Source of the DNA: Dillenia suffruticosa | Taxonomy: Eukaryota; Streptophyta; Magnoliopsida; Dilleniales; Dilleniaceae | Assembly: GCA_033439265.1 (NCBI GenBank) | Contig: JAVTVX010000012.1 | Span: 9,289,001 to 9,353,000, forward strand | Direction of reading: 5' to 3' | DNA length: 64,000 nucleotides | Shown: positions 1-11,768 of the stretch, piece by piece | Numbering within the stretch: the first letter of the stretch is position 1 | Layout: each line of letters begins with the position of its first letter | The notes under the pieces: generated by a model | What the model was told of the DNA's origin: nothing | Database searches by the model: none | What the model saw: the letters and a program-made list of their open reading frames with translations, nothing else | Position numbers and translations under genes: made by a program

Positions 1-1979
1 AAATATATTATAACATAATAAATTGATTTGTTCATATGGTTTTTCTTTAGATTTAAATAATATTATTCTTTTAAAAAATATAATATAATATAATAAAATA
101 AAATGTTAAATTAAAATATTATCAAATAATAATATGATTTGTTAATATAAATTAAGAAAATAAAAAAAAAATTAAAATACAATTCTAATTAAAAAAATAT
201 TAAATTTAACGACGAATTTAAAATCCAGCTACGGATATAAAAATTCGTCGCTAAATTAGCGACGGATTCCGTATTCATCGCTAAACAATAAAATACAATT
301 TATTAATTAAAAATTATAAATATCATAATTTTTTATAAAATAAAAAATAATAAAAAACTAACTTAAAATAAAATAATAAATGAATTAAAAATATATATTA
401 ATATTATTCTTAGAAAAATAAAATAAAATGCTATTTTAAAAAATATTATAATATAATAAATTGATTTGTTCATATGGTTTTTTTTAAGATTTAAATAATA
501 TTTTTCTTTAAAAAAATAAAATAAAATATAATAAAATAAAATGTTAAATTAAAATATTATAAAATAATAATATGATTTGTTAATATAAATTAATAATATA
601 AAATAAAAATAAAAAAATAAAATTCTAATTATAAAAAGATTAAATTTAACGATGGATTTGAAAATTCGTCGCTAAATTAGTGACGGGTATAAATTCGTCG
701 CTAAATCCGTCACTAAGTTAACAACGAATTCTGTATCTTAGCGACAGACTTCTCAATTCGTCGCTAACTTAGCGACGGATTTATAAAGTCGTCGCTAAAT
801 CCGTCGTTAACTTAATCTTTTTTTTTTATAAATTTATATTTTATATTTTATTTTCTTATTTTTTCTTTTCTTTTATTATTTTATTTTTTTTCATTTTTAT
901 TTTATTTTTTTGAAACCATAGAATAGTTTATAAATGAATAGTCGCCTATCAGTAGCCATCCGTGCTATCCGTATCATTGTCGCCATTTTTCAAAAACTAA
1001 TGTTTAATCTACTTGTCAAACAAGATGGATCGTCGGACATGAATGTATCATTTATTATTTTCCTTGTTAATGACAATGGCGAATGAAAATGAGCCACTGA
1101 ATTTTCAAAAACTATTAAACTAGATGAGTGAAGCGAACGGATGTAGAAAATGAAAAACATGAATGGTGAACTCTATAACCACGACTTATTAAAAATTATC
1201 TGTTACAAATTGATTGAATTATTTATTATTGAAAATTCTTATTTTTGTGAGAATTATAATATTTACTATATATTTAATTCAATTTCGTTATTCAGAATTA
1301 GTTAAAAAGGGGGATACAGTTAAAAATATTTCCTAATAGAGTATAAAAAAATTTAGTTACGAAATTAGCCACAAATTTTGAAATATAGGTAATAAATTAG
1401 TAACGAATTTAGTTACGAATATTTTTTTTTGGTTAATTAGCGACAAATTTAGTCATAAATATTTTTTTGTGACTAATTAGTGACGAATTTAGTCACGAAT
1501 TTTGGAGTTCGTTGCTAAATTTAGAGGCAAATATTTTTTCATTGCTAATTAGTGGTGAAAATTTTTTGTAATTAATGAGCGACAGAATTTGTTACGAAAT
1601 TTTTTCGTTATTAAATTTAGCGACGAAATTTGTCACAAACTATTTTCGTCGCTAAATTTAGTTACGGATAACTATATCTGTGGCAAAATTTCGTGACAAA
1701 ATTTTATTCGTCGCTAATTAGTAACGAAATGTACAACGAAAATTTTTTTGTCGCCAATTGACGATAAATTTAGCTATGAAAACGTTTTTATCGCTAATTA
1801 GTGACGAATTTAGTCACAAATAATATGTTCGTTGCTAATTTAGCCACGACTTCTTTTTTGTTGTAAATTTTGTTGTAAATTAGCGATAAAAAATTTTTTG
1901 TCACTAAATTCGTCACGAAATAGTGACGAAATTTTTCTGTCGTGAAAATTCGTGTCTAAAAGCGTGTTTTTTTGTAGTG
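1..1979. mobile_element. CACTA (En/Spm) transposon, right-terminal part
   Basis: The segment ends at 1979 in TTTTTTTGTAGTG, the reverse complement of CACTACAAAAAAA, which is the canonical CACTA terminal inverted repeat. From about 200 to 1960 it is packed with short motifs in both orientations (GCGACGAATTT and TCGTCGCTAA variants, with degenerate GTGACGAATTTAG forms), as expected of the subterminal repeats that bind CACTA transposases. No transposase coding was seen, and the left terminus is not in the window. A 3-bp target duplication would start at 1980 (TAA), but its partner is out of view. This is either the end of an autonomous element or a non-autonomous derivative. Confidence 0.8.
22..660. 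repeat. Direct duplication, unit about 438-440 bp
   Basis: The stretch from about 22 to 230 recurs from about 460 to 670 with the same order of landmarks: ATTGATTTGTTCATATGG (22 and 460), GTTAAATTAAAATATTAT (105 and 543) and TAAATTTAACGA (201 and 641). The offset is 438-440 bp. It lies inside the CACTA subterminal region and looks like an internal tandem duplication of that element. The copies differ by scattered substitutions and small AT-rich indels. Confidence 0.75.
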
Positions 1980-2004
1980 TAATAGATATCACGAGATTGC
2001 AAAT

Positions 2005-2350
2005 AATGTGTCAAACCCTAATAAAATGAGTCCTATAAGTAGTCCAACTCGAACACATATTTAGATTTACTTATATAGAAAATTTTACTAAATTGTAATA
2101 GTTATTTTTTCATAAAAAGAAATTTATATAAATTTTGAAGAGATGGACCTAAATAGGTATAATTTAACCGAAATCAGTGTGCCAAACCCTAAACAGGTGA
2201 GCTTGGTAAGTAGTCTAACAAAAAACTCGCATTTAGATTTAGTTAGAGGCAAAATTTTATTGAATTGCAATGCCTATTTTTGAATAAAAAGAAGTTTATA
2301 TTAATTTTTAAATAGATGCTAATTAGCTGTAATTAAATTGAAAACAATTG
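2005..2350 (+). repeat. Two tandem copies of a diverged ~175-bp unit
   Basis: Unit 1 (about 2005-2178) and unit 2 (about 2179-2350) share the series CAAACCCTAA, GAGT/GAGC, AAGTAGTC, CATTTAGATTTA, AAAATTTTA, GAATTGCAAT-like and AATAAAAAGAA in the same order. Each ends near a GGTATAATTTAA-type stretch. No coding was found. The same unit occurs inverted at 4655-4945, so it is a dispersed repeat. Confidence 0.6.
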
Positions 2351-3309
2351 CCAAGCGGTTTAAAGTGATATCTAATAAATTTTTGTATCTTATTTTATTC
2401 AAACATTTTAACAATTATTTTGAAAATAGGATAGTTTATAAACTTAAAAATATTTTATAGTTTTACGAATTTATAAGCGGTTTAAAATAATTTTAATCGA
2501 ACACTCTATATGTTGTATTTGAAGTAGAAGATAATACAATTAATGACAATTTTAAACCATCTTTTAAAAAAATATAAAAATTACTTACTCTGTCTTCAAA
2601 ACTTAACAAATTAGTATTCTCTTTTAAAAAAATAAATTATTTTAATTTTTTTTCAAATGCATCAGTATCAAAAGTTTTCTTTTAAAAAAAATTAATTTTT
2701 TTCTCTAAAACTAAACACATAATTTTCTCTCTTGTAAAATTGAATTATTTCAAATTTTACCATGCTGGTATTAAATTTTCTCTTTTAAAAAAAAAACCCT
2801 AAATTTAATTTTTGTTTCTCCAAAATCAAGCACATAAGTTTCTGCTAATCTGAAAATCAATATAGTTTATATTTTTTCTCTCTAAATACATTTATTTTGA
2901 ATTTTTCATTAAAAATCAAACTTTAGTTCTCTCTAAAACTAAATATGGTTTGAGAGTCTAGGAGCAAAAAGAAAATAAAAGTTAGGAAAGAAAAGAAAAG
3001 AAGAAAAATGATGAAATTTTCTACCCCTTTTGTTTGGAGTTTTATGAAAAAAAAAAAAAAGAAAAAATGATTTTCTTTTGTTTGAAAGTTAGAGAAATAA
3101 AGAGAAAATTTTCATTTATAGCCCATGTTTGCAAAAGTACTCTCCTAAATTGCTTGAGGTTGAAAGCTTTTTTCAATTTCGTCACAGGATAACAAGCTGC
3201 AATATGTTTGGCCCATTGTTCTCCATTGTGGCTTGCAAGTGTCGATGCTACCAGTCTGCTAAAGTGACCAGCTTGAGGCACGCAAAAGATGCTACCGATC
3301 TGCTGACTT
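2351..3309. other. AT-rich stretch without recognisable gene
   Basis: It contains runs of CTCTTTTAAAAAAATAAATT-like text repeated loosely between 2560 and 2800, poly(A) tracts (3049-3060) and only short chance reading frames. No family-specific motif was found on either strand. Confidence 0.5.
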
Positions 3310-3862
3310 TAAGGATGGCAATGGATCAGTTATGATTTGGGTCAACTTAATATCATATTCGACCCTAAATTTTAACTCTAATATCCAAATTTGACTCTAA
3401 TCCAACTTGGGTTAAGAAATATAAACTATATTTAACCTTATGAATTTTTCAAAAAATTCGATTCGACATGATATATTACATAATTTTAAAAAATCGAACC
3501 GATCCGATCTTAAACCAATCTATACCTAGCCTAAACCATAACCTAATACCTTTTTTTTTAATTTAATAATATTTATTCAAAAATGAAAATGAAACTTACA
3601 AATTATAACAAATCCTAAAAATCTTTCTATTTTATTTAATAATATAATATTAAAATAAAATTTTATTTTATTATAAATTACTATCGGATCAGAGCAGATT
3701 AGATTATTTATAACCTAAATCTGTATTTGAACCGAGCTAACTATTTTAAAATTAAAATTCAATCCTAATCCGACCCTAACCTGATTTTTTAGGAAAAAAC
3801 CCGATCCGATGGATTGGATTTTTTTGGTATCCTTCGGATTGGATCGGATATTGCCATCCCTA
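3310..3862. mobile_element. hAT-like non-autonomous element (MITE-like, ~553 bp)
   Basis: The left end TAAGGATGGCAATGGATC (3310) is an imperfect inverted match to the right end GATCGGATATTGCCATCCCTA (to 3862). Both resemble the TAGGGATGGCAA ends of plant hAT elements. The interior repeats the words CCGATCC and GGATCGGA and carries no ORF. Flanks GCTGACTT (3302-3309) and TCTGATGT (3863-3870) match at 5 of 8 positions, compatible with a decayed 8-bp hAT target duplication. The assignment rests on termini only. Confidence 0.5.
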
Positions 3863-4654
3863 TCTGATGTGTGACTCATCGAGAATTAAACATTTTTCTA
3901 TCATCTTTTAAGGGTAAATTCGGTATATTAAAAAGTTAGAATTAGCCAAATTTTCATGCTAGTTAATTTTGTCACTGGAAATTTAGTTTTTTCACTAAAA
4001 TTAAACACAATAACTTTTTTCTCTTAAAAAATAAATCATTTAAAATGTTTTTTTCTCTAAAATTAATTAGTTATAACTGGTTTGAAGCATAAGTAACTTA
4101 ATCTTGAGTGTGGACAGACAATATGACAATAATTAAAAAAGAGTTTTGAGTGGTGCAATAAAATATAGAATAGAATTGAATAAAAGTGAAGTTAGAATTG
4201 AAAGGGAAATGAGAATAAATAAATTGGAATGCCATGTTATATGTTACCAAATTAAACTACTTTATAGAAGAAAAAAAAATTGCATTTTTATAGAAAATCA
4301 TATATTTTCTAATAGAGGCCGTTTATCTTAGAAAAATATTAATAAATGGGCAGAAATTAAGATTAGGAAATAATGTATCCAAAATTTTGTTTAATAGGGA
4401 GGTGGGATTGGACATATAAAACCCACCAACAAAATGAGCCAATGGAAGATACCAAATACTTCTCTAACATATGAATCTTTAGAAACATCAATTTCTTATT
4501 TGAAGAGAGAAATCATTTTAGTATAACCAGGATTACATTCTTTTACATATTCTTCTCCTTAAATGCTGTTTTAACATAAGTGATAACTTTCCATTTTCCC
4601 CCTCATGTATCTATAACTAAAAAAATATTTCTATTTCCTAACAAAAGATTATGT
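3863..4654. other. AT-rich intergenic stretch, nothing identified
   Basis: Only short frames and poly(A)/poly(T) runs are present. The longest frame (about 4146-4331, plus strand) has no family signature and a composition like its surroundings, so it is not called. Confidence 0.5.
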
Positions 4655-4945
4655 AAATTAATTTTTTATTAAAAATAGCTATTTTCAATAAAATTTTGCC
4701 CATAACTAAATCTAAACCTGAACTTGAGTTGGACCACTTGCCTAGCTCACTTGTATACTGATTTCAATTTCATTATACCTGATTAGGTCCATCTATTTAG
4801 AAAATTATATATACAGATACATACATATATATATATATATATAAATTTTTAATTAAAAAATAATCGATATAATTCAATAAAACTTCACTTATAACTAAAT
4901 ATGAAATACGAGTTCGAGTTGGATTATTTTACGAGCCGAATGTCG
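4655..4945 (-). repeat. Inverted copies of the 2005-2350 repeat
   Basis: Read on the minus strand, 4800-4661 gives the unit order seen at 2140-2300: AATAGATGGACCTAA, GGTATAAT, AAATCAGT, GTGAGCTAGGCAAGTGGTC, TTTAGATTTAGTTA, CAAAATTTTATTGAA. A second, more decayed copy lies at about 4855-4945. The two blocks face each other across about 2.3 kb that includes the hAT-like element. Confidence 0.6.
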
Positions 4946-5005
4946 TCACAATAATATCATATATATAATTTATATATTATATATTTTAAAATAAAATAAA
5001 ATAAA

Positions 5006-5012
<7 letters not shown>

Positions 5013-5036
<24 letters not shown>
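5013..5036. repeat. (TA)n microsatellite
   Basis: A TA run of roughly a dozen units followed by a T run. Similar TA tracts occur at 4828-4842, 27563-27600, 47582-47600 and 49229-49246. Confidence 0.85.
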
Positions 5037-6289
5037 TTTTTTTGAATCTATTTGAATAATTTATTGATTTTGACTGATTTTAAATGCTATCGATTTAATT
5101 TGATTTTATTTGATTTAATAGTAAAAATTAAATCAAACTATAAAATATTTCCCGATTGAATTGGTGCCCGGCCGATCTGGTTTTGAAAAAACCGATTAAA
5201 GGTATGCTTGTGGTTGTTGTGGTTTTAACCTTTTGTAATTTTGTTGTATGTGCGAGGTCATTTTTGGGTGAGAGATGTTCATCTCTTTCTTCATTATTGC
5301 TTTTCCACTTTTTCTTTTCCTTTTTTTTTTCCCTCTTTGTTTGTCGCAAGTAGCCTTCTCTTTGATCAATGGAGAACCTAGGAGTCACTGTAATTGGATA
5401 AGCAGGCCATTGCCATTGTACTGATCCTGACCTTTTTTGAGTTTTGGGTACTTTTCCATCCAACTAAAGGACGATTGTCGTCCATGTTTTTCCAAAGAGA
5501 AAGAGTCCAAGAAAAAGAGCAAGGAAAATTTTATATTTTATACAGGAAAGATGGTGGCTTCACCCTCTTTCTTAATCTGCAAGAAAGAGGATGAAGTCAA
5601 AGATAAGGATTCCCTGATTTTGCAAAAGGAAACACAAAGAAAGTCTAAACAAGATTACTTGGCTTGGACGACATGGGCTTTTTCCTCACTTGAAACCCTA
5701 AATAGGAGAAAATAAGGCAAGCTTGAATTATGATTTTACTTAGATTGGGGGGGGGGGGGCGGGGAAATGTTGAAAATGGATTAAATTAGGACCCCCTAAT
5801 AACTTTATGTAATGTGGATGCAAATTATTAGACACTTTTATCAATATTTCAGAATGCATCTAAGTTTGTACAAGCCGAAAACAATAAACCATGATAAAAG
5901 TTCATTTTTAACCAAGTTTAACCAAATTTCTAAAAAAAAAAAGAAAAAGAAAAGAATTGCTTCAGATTTTTGTGCCAACAAAAGAGGGGAGGCCAGAGAG
6001 AAGGCAAACATAAAGACTACTAAGGTTTGCACGAGGGGAAGAGAACGAGAGAGAGAGGAACTACCCTTTACTGATTTATAGGTGATTTAGAATTGGATTC
6101 GAACCTTTAAAATAAAAAAAAAGTTAGAAGAACTCTTTCTAAAAATGATCAACAGCAGTTCAAATCGAATTAATTGAAATATAAATTCAAATACGAATTA
6201 ATCTAATATAAAAAAGATATCTCTCATACTCGCACATGAGGGTTACACTCATACATAACGTAATCATTACAATTGAATATCACCAACTT
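5037..6289. other. Low-complexity intergenic stretch with poly(G) tract
   Basis: It contains a 13-G run (5747-5759) followed by C and four more G, pyrimidine-rich text at 5270-5345, A-rich text at 5930-5955 and a GA-rich patch at 6030-6060. Short frames on both strands overlap one another and show no domain signature. Nothing here is callable as a gene. Confidence 0.45.
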
Positions 6290-7349
6290 CATATAGGTAA
6301 ATAGATCGTGTGACCTATGAAAATACCAAGAGTTCCAAAACTATACACCGGTTAAGGATATATAGCAACTCATCGTTAATGTGGTGATGAAAATATTCTT
6401 TCTCGCTATACTCCGACCTCTTTTACTCAACACAGTCAGCGTATTTCTTATCTCTCAAAATAATATAAGAGTATATCTGATTTAAATCTATTTATGTGTT
6501 CACAATTACCTCTCTAAACACTAAGTCATAGATATAATTGATCGGTCAGTGAATACAGAATAACATGTCGGTCAAGGACAGTTTTCCTTTCATACTACTA
6601 ACTTTTAACTTTATCTCAGCTGCTTTCCTAGACATGCACCGCAAAACCGAATCAATTTTGGTTAATTGATGACATGTTAAAGTAACAACACCAAGATAAA
6701 ATCTCAAGAAATAGACAAAAGTTTTAAGGGTATAAATTGAGATTGTATTTAAACTTCCGAGTCTCACACAATGAGATAAAGAGGGATACACCATCTCATT
6801 ACTCATATGGTCACATAAACACACGTGGTATGAAACACGTATTACGATATGCTATCTTCCCATTTGGAAGGTATGTCTTGTTTCTAAAAATAAAGTATCG
6901 TACAGGTCTTCGTCCAAGTGTATACAACAATTGATTTGAGTTTTCTTTCCTTCAAGTTCTAAAAAAATCTTACAATATCAAGGAAAACTCACACCTAGCT
7001 ATTCGACAAGTCCAATGGATTGTGGGAAATCCATTTCAAATACCATATATGTATATCAATCGATAATCTCATCTTAATACTTAATTAAGGCGGCATATAT
7101 GTATGTTAATTTACCACAAATTAACACAGTCTCATCTCTACATATCACACAGATATCAAAGGCGATTGCTCGTGTGTGAGAACTAATCTCAAAACTTGTC
7201 CGACATTCTTTTGATTTAGACACCAGAATTTTAGACACAAAAACAAAATTCAAATGTCATCAAATATGACCATTACATCATATATACTCTGTATATGATT
7301 ACAATCATAATCACAGTATTGTCATAATATAATCTACGCAACTCAAGTA

Positions 7350-7742
7350 AACAATATGTCACACAAACATGTCTTTAGGTGCTGGTTTTGTAAACGGATC
7401 AGTCACCATCAAAAGCGTAGACATGTATTTCAGTGTTATTTCCCTCTTTTCAATCATATCTCTAAAAAGATTGATCTTTGTGTCTATATGTTTGGTTTTA
7501 CCATCATATTTGGAGTCTCTAGCATAAACAACAGCTGACTTATTGTCACTAAGTCATAACTCCCACTTAATTGCTTACTATTACCAAAAATTACAAAAAT
7601 CTATACAACCATACATTTCCTGAACTATTAAAGTACAGACCACAAAGTCCACTTTTATTGTAGAAAAAAAAGATATACAAATTTGTTTCTTACTACTCCA
7701 TGAGATAGTACTATCATTGAGCAAGCAAATGAAACCAGAGGT
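7350..7742 (-). pseudogene. Copia A3 RNase H C-terminal remnant
   Basis: Aligned by eye with A1 RNase H at 12950-13340, the two share the successive blocks coding for the NGG-ISW region, the DNQAA region, the KHID-R-NF region and the VADPFTKP-like region in the same order and strand. Stops and small indels break the frame, so no product is expected. The fragment stops abruptly at about 7742, where leader sequence takes over, marking the internal deletion. Confidence 0.65.
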
Positions 7743-8500
7743 AAAGTACCCTAAATCCTAAAAATTAATAAAAAATTATTTTTCCGTTCTGAAAAATAAA
7801 TTAAAAATTTCAGAAAAATCCTGAGGGAACAAATAATTACTCCGGTGAAAATTTCGGCCGAAACCTAGAGTTCAAGCTCCCCAAGGCGCCGCCGGAGTGG
7901 GCTATCCAAAATGGACATGCGCCCACTCTCCTTGGGTGGCGCATCACATACATGCGCCGTCTTCCCCGCGACGGATAGTTCTGAAATTTTGGCTACTCCA
8001 CATTTTCAATATCTCTGAACGCAATAGTACTTCCGGATTTTCAATCGGAGGTCTCTAGCTTAGGGGTGGTTCTCACTTGTTGCAACCGAGAGTGGGATTG
8101 GCCAGACACTGTTCATCTTCTTCTCCAAATTTCTGGTTTTCGACTGAAACTTTGAATGACCATATCTCTCTCAATTTTAAACCATTTTTCGCATTCTTTA
8201 TATGATTGGAAAGAATTTTCCAAGACAAATCTAACCATATAAATTTCAGGTCACGAAACACAGTATTTTAAATGATACAGGTATTTTAAATTTCAGCTAG
8301 GGTTTGTATTATCTCATAATATATTTATCATATGCATACCAAATTTTACAGATTTCATCCTCATGCAACAATCATCTTACTGTGTAAAATCGAGAGCATT
8401 CCATTGAGTCAATTTCAAGTTGCCATTAATGAATTTTGAAAATTATTATAGACATTTTCATTTTTAATACCCAACTAAAGAGGCAGGAAACACCATAAAT

Positions 8501-8513
8501 GGCTCTGATACCA
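8501..8513 (-). promoter_or_regulatory. Primer binding site (tRNA-iMet) of A3
   Basis: The plus strand reads GGCTCTGATACCA, the reverse complement of TGGTATCAGAGCC, which pairs with the 3' end of plant initiator tRNA-Met as in most plant copia elements. It lies one base inside the LTR edge at 8515. Confidence 0.85.
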
Positions 8514-8514
8514 A

Positions 8515-9063
8515 TGAAGGTTTTCATATAAACTAATAAACAAATTTTACATACGGAAATTCACGGATCTAAATTGAGTTAGAATTACTTATTTCTTTTC
8601 GACAGTTGGGTATTCTCGATATTGAAGATATCATAAAATTGGATCATCTTCTCTTATTCACAATTCAAATGTCTTGATAATAATGATTAACAAATTCAAA
8701 CCCTCCATCTATCCCATTTTATCTTTGTTTCTCAAATGTAAAAAAAAGGACTCTCTTTTGTACTCTCTGTCTTCACATACAAAAGAAAAATGTGGCATTT
8801 CCTCCTTTTTGTTTTGTTAATTCACGTCCATCCATCTCACCAAGAAGAAGAGCCTTTTGTTTTTGCTCTCCTACGTTGGTAGGAACCCAAAAAAAAATAT
8901 TTATTTTTCTTCTTTCGAGGGTTTGAGAGAGGGGGAAGTTATGGGAGTTGGGGAAGGGAGTTTATTTTATTAACTATCCTCTCTCCCCATTTGAAATTCA
9001 AACAAACGTTTGAATGTGTTTTGGGACAGGTTTACCCTCACGGATGGGCCCCATTTTCCAACA
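8515..9063 (-). repeat. 5' LTR of A3 (~549 bp)
   Basis: On the minus strand it begins TGTTGGAAAATGGGGCCC at 9063 and ends AACCTTCA at 8515, giving the TG...CA ends of an LTR directly against the PBS. The bases following it at 9064-9068 (ATATC) should be one copy of a target duplication, but the partner was not found. Confidence 0.7.
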
Positions 9064-11178
9064 ATATCCTTGCATTTGCCTTTTATTTTATACATTTTTT
9101 TTTTTTTTTTTAATTTTAGATATCCTAGACATCAAAGAGCTCAACCATGGTATTAAAATTTGAGCAAAGCATCTACTAGTTCAAACGTAAACCTTAACTT
9201 GTTCTCGTTGCACGCTAGGATTTCGTTGAGAGATTTATGCCAGTGTCATTTTTCTGAAAAAAGAGAAGAAAATAAAATTTGTAAAATCAATGTTCAATCG
9301 TAGTATAAACTCCTGATATTGTCCAAGATGGTATTAAACTTAGTTTCAAAAGTTCAAGTTTTTTCCCCCATTTGAATGATGACAAATATTTTGTTACATT
9401 GGTAATAGATCAAACGAATGAATGAATTATTCGATAATTTTGTGTCTTTAAAATAAAGAAATAGATAATGACATCTTTATAATTTATACAAATATTTCAT
9501 CAAATTATCATTTATTTATATTATATTTTATGACTTTTTTGTTCAAAAATTGTAATTTATTTTTATAATTTTTACTTATAATATTTTTATCAAATTACAA
9601 TTTTTTCAAAAATTGTAATAAGTTGCATATATATAATGATGATTTATTGTACGTGTGATGTATATTTTATAACTTTTATAAATATCTATTTTAATATAAA
9701 AAGTTATTGTTTCGGACCATAACGTCTCCTCTCTCTACTACTAATCTCATCCCTTTGAACTTTGTTTAATCTGAACCGTCCGTCCCAAAGATCATCCCTT
9801 CATAACACCAACATCTCGGCTCTCCTTCTCTTTCCTCTCTCACTCTCTTCTCTCCTAAGGTCACACCTAAATCTACAATGAACTGCAACATAGGTGACAT
9901 CTTCCGGAATAATCCACTTTCCCTGAGCATTCAACTAACGAATCAAAGTCCCGATGGCAACTCCCCTCAATCTTCTTCACCTCCAATGTCAGAGATAAAG
10001 AGAGAGAAATAGGGGAACATCAATAAAAGGAGTAAGATATATGAGAAAGAACTACAAAACATAGAATCAGACCTTTGAGAGAGTTTAGTGGGTGAGGATT
10101 TAAGAGAGGTGACAAATGGGTTTCCCTTCCTTTGTGCTACAAAGGCTTAAAAACCCTTTCTTTTTTCCCAGGCATGAGAAAATTTATTCGCAATGACTAA
10201 TTGGATTACCTAAATAAATTTTTTCGATATTTATTTTTTTTATTTTTATAATTTAAATTCAATAAGTTGATCTAAAATTTAGTACCATTATCGCTTGATC
10301 AATAACACATTGGTTTTCTTTCATTGTATTTGGGATCTAGAAATTATTTTTATTAAATAGACAATATTCTTAGTCAATTATTTGAAATTCATTTCCCTAA
10401 TAGCTAATGACACGCACATTTGGTGAATTTCAATGGTTTTGGGTCAATTTAAATTAAACCAAAATAAAAATATTTAATATTCAAATTCAAGTGAATTCAA
10501 ATATGGTAAACACATATATGATAGATTTAAAGTCTTTAATTATTTAAAATAAGATAATTTTATATTAAAAAACTCTTAAATTTAACCAACCATATGTCAT
10601 ATCTAAGCAGATCATACCCGAATTACCCATATGCTTAAAACTTGTAGCTATATCTTCTAAAGGTGGCTCTCGACACATGCTCAAATCTACAAACATGCTA
10701 ATTAGTCTTCTCACAGAATTTTTAATATTTACCTCGATGACAAAGTTATTTCTATTTCTTTTGTTAGTAAAATATAGGAATAAAAATTATATCTCTGAAT
10801 ATCAATATTTTCAGAATAATTTTATTTCTCATGTTACGTATATTTTATAATCATTTTTTATAGAAAAATGAAAAAATATTTTTTTTCTTCCTCAATCATT
10901 TTTAATTTTAAATTGATAAAAACGTAAAATTTTACTAACGTAGCATTTTATTTTAATATGGTGTTGTATGCCAAAATATTTACCCCGTTGTGGTGTGTCA
11001 CCAAATTCTGCCCGGAGCATATAAAATGCAAGAACCTACCGCCCAAAAATGACACACTCTCTCTAAACATGTGATCCATTTGGGCTGGTCCGAGTACTGA
11101 ATCAAAAATCAAGAAACAAAATTTGGGGTCAAAATTTCAGTTGGGGCAAGCTGCCCCAGCTGAATAGTGAATGCCAGG
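9064..11178. other. Intergenic stretch upstream of the PPR gene
   Basis: Mostly AT-rich. A distinctly different patch at about 9720-10160 is pyrimidine-rich (CTCTCTCTTCTCTCC) and includes a 44-codon frame from ATG 9878 to TAG 10012. That frame shows no family signature, so it is not called as a gene. The last 160 bases before 11179 include GGGGCAAGCTGCCCC, a small perfect hairpin at about 11143-11157. The promoter and 5' UTR of the PPR gene should lie at the right edge, but no TATA box stands out. Confidence 0.4.
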
Positions 11179-11324
11179 ATGCGGAGAATGGCCAAATTCG
11201 ATTACTTATCAGGAAGATTATCAACAAAGCTGCTGAACATATGCATAGATTCAATCTGTAAATTCCAACAAATTGAGAAAGCAGGGTCAGTTTTGATTGA
11301 TGGTATAAGACTAGGTTTACTTCC
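11179..11324 (+). pseudogene. PPR gene, N-terminal piece (At4g17915-like)
   Basis: This is the first 48 codons plus two bases of a P-class PPR protein; such proteins normally act on RNA in mitochondria or plastids. The frame is open from 11164; ATG 11179 (MRRMAKFDYL) or ATG 11188 (MAKFDYL) are candidate starts. It carries the family's LLNICIDSICKF and IEKAGSVLIDGIRLG text and then runs into the copia A1 LTR after GLLP. The 5-bp CTTCC at 11320-11324 is repeated at 18715-18719, where the coding resumes in frame (PDVVTYNTLI). Order and wording of the motifs resemble the Arabidopsis At4g17915 PPR family, as recalled and not searched. Confidence 0.85.
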
Positions 11325-11768
11325 CGTTGAATTTATATGCACATACACATGCGAAAACGTATAAAATTTTCGGAATCATAAAAAGTTAGGATTTTTTGAC
11401 ATATCTCAAAAAGTAGATTGCAAAAATCCGGGGAACCACGAATCTCGCTCCAATGACCTCACCGTCGGGATAATAACCACGAAAGTCAAGCTATCACCGC
11501 AGCACCACGACACCGTAATCGAAATCCGGTGACAAATTCTTTTCACAGAATTTTCTCCATCTCTCTCAATTGTGCCTCCACAATTCTTTTGTGCAAAGAA
11601 GAAAAATTCTTGTCTTCCTAGGGTTTGCCCTAGTTTCCATATACCTCCGTTACCACAAAATGGTAGGGAATTCAAATCCCATCAGTTACCATTTGTGCAT
11701 ATGGAAAGTGAGAAAATTTCCATTTTTCAACTATGGAAAGATACCCCACGTGGGCATTAATTCCTTCA
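11325..11768 (-). repeat. 3' LTR of A1 (444 bp)
   Basis: On the minus strand it starts TGAAGGAATTAATGCCC (11768) and ends ...AAATTCAACG (11325); the expected final CA is CG here. It aligns with 18325-18714 almost throughout but has 54 bp (11468-11521) that the 5' LTR lacks. That segment is bounded by a short TCG repeat, pointing to a deletion in the other copy. Confidence 0.95.

Larger units (their letters stand above)
6290..9063 (-). mobile_element. Copia element 'A3', internally deleted, minus strand
   Basis: Read on the minus strand this has a 5' LTR (9063-8515), PBS (8513-8501), a leader with a short GC-rich patch (about 8500-7745), then directly the C-terminal part of RNase H (about 7742-7350), and the long 3' non-coding region of the A family (about 7250-6290). 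All of gag, protease, integrase, RT and the start of RNase H is missing. The 3' non-coding part matches A1 (about 12120-12770): GTCTCACACA, GGTATGAAAC and CAGCTG-TTTCCTAGA occur in the same order. No 3' LTR could be recognised at the low-coordinate end, so the left boundary is approximate. Confidence 0.7.

Noticed and set aside
1-1979. CRISPR-like or satellite array
   Set aside because: The repeated words occur in both orientations with irregular spacing and end at a CACTA terminus; this is a plant transposon subterminal region.
5128-5715. Frames on both strands, one with a hydrophobic Val/Leu/Phe run
   Set aside because: They overlap antisense, lack domain signatures and sit in low-complexity CTTTTT/GAAAAA sequence.
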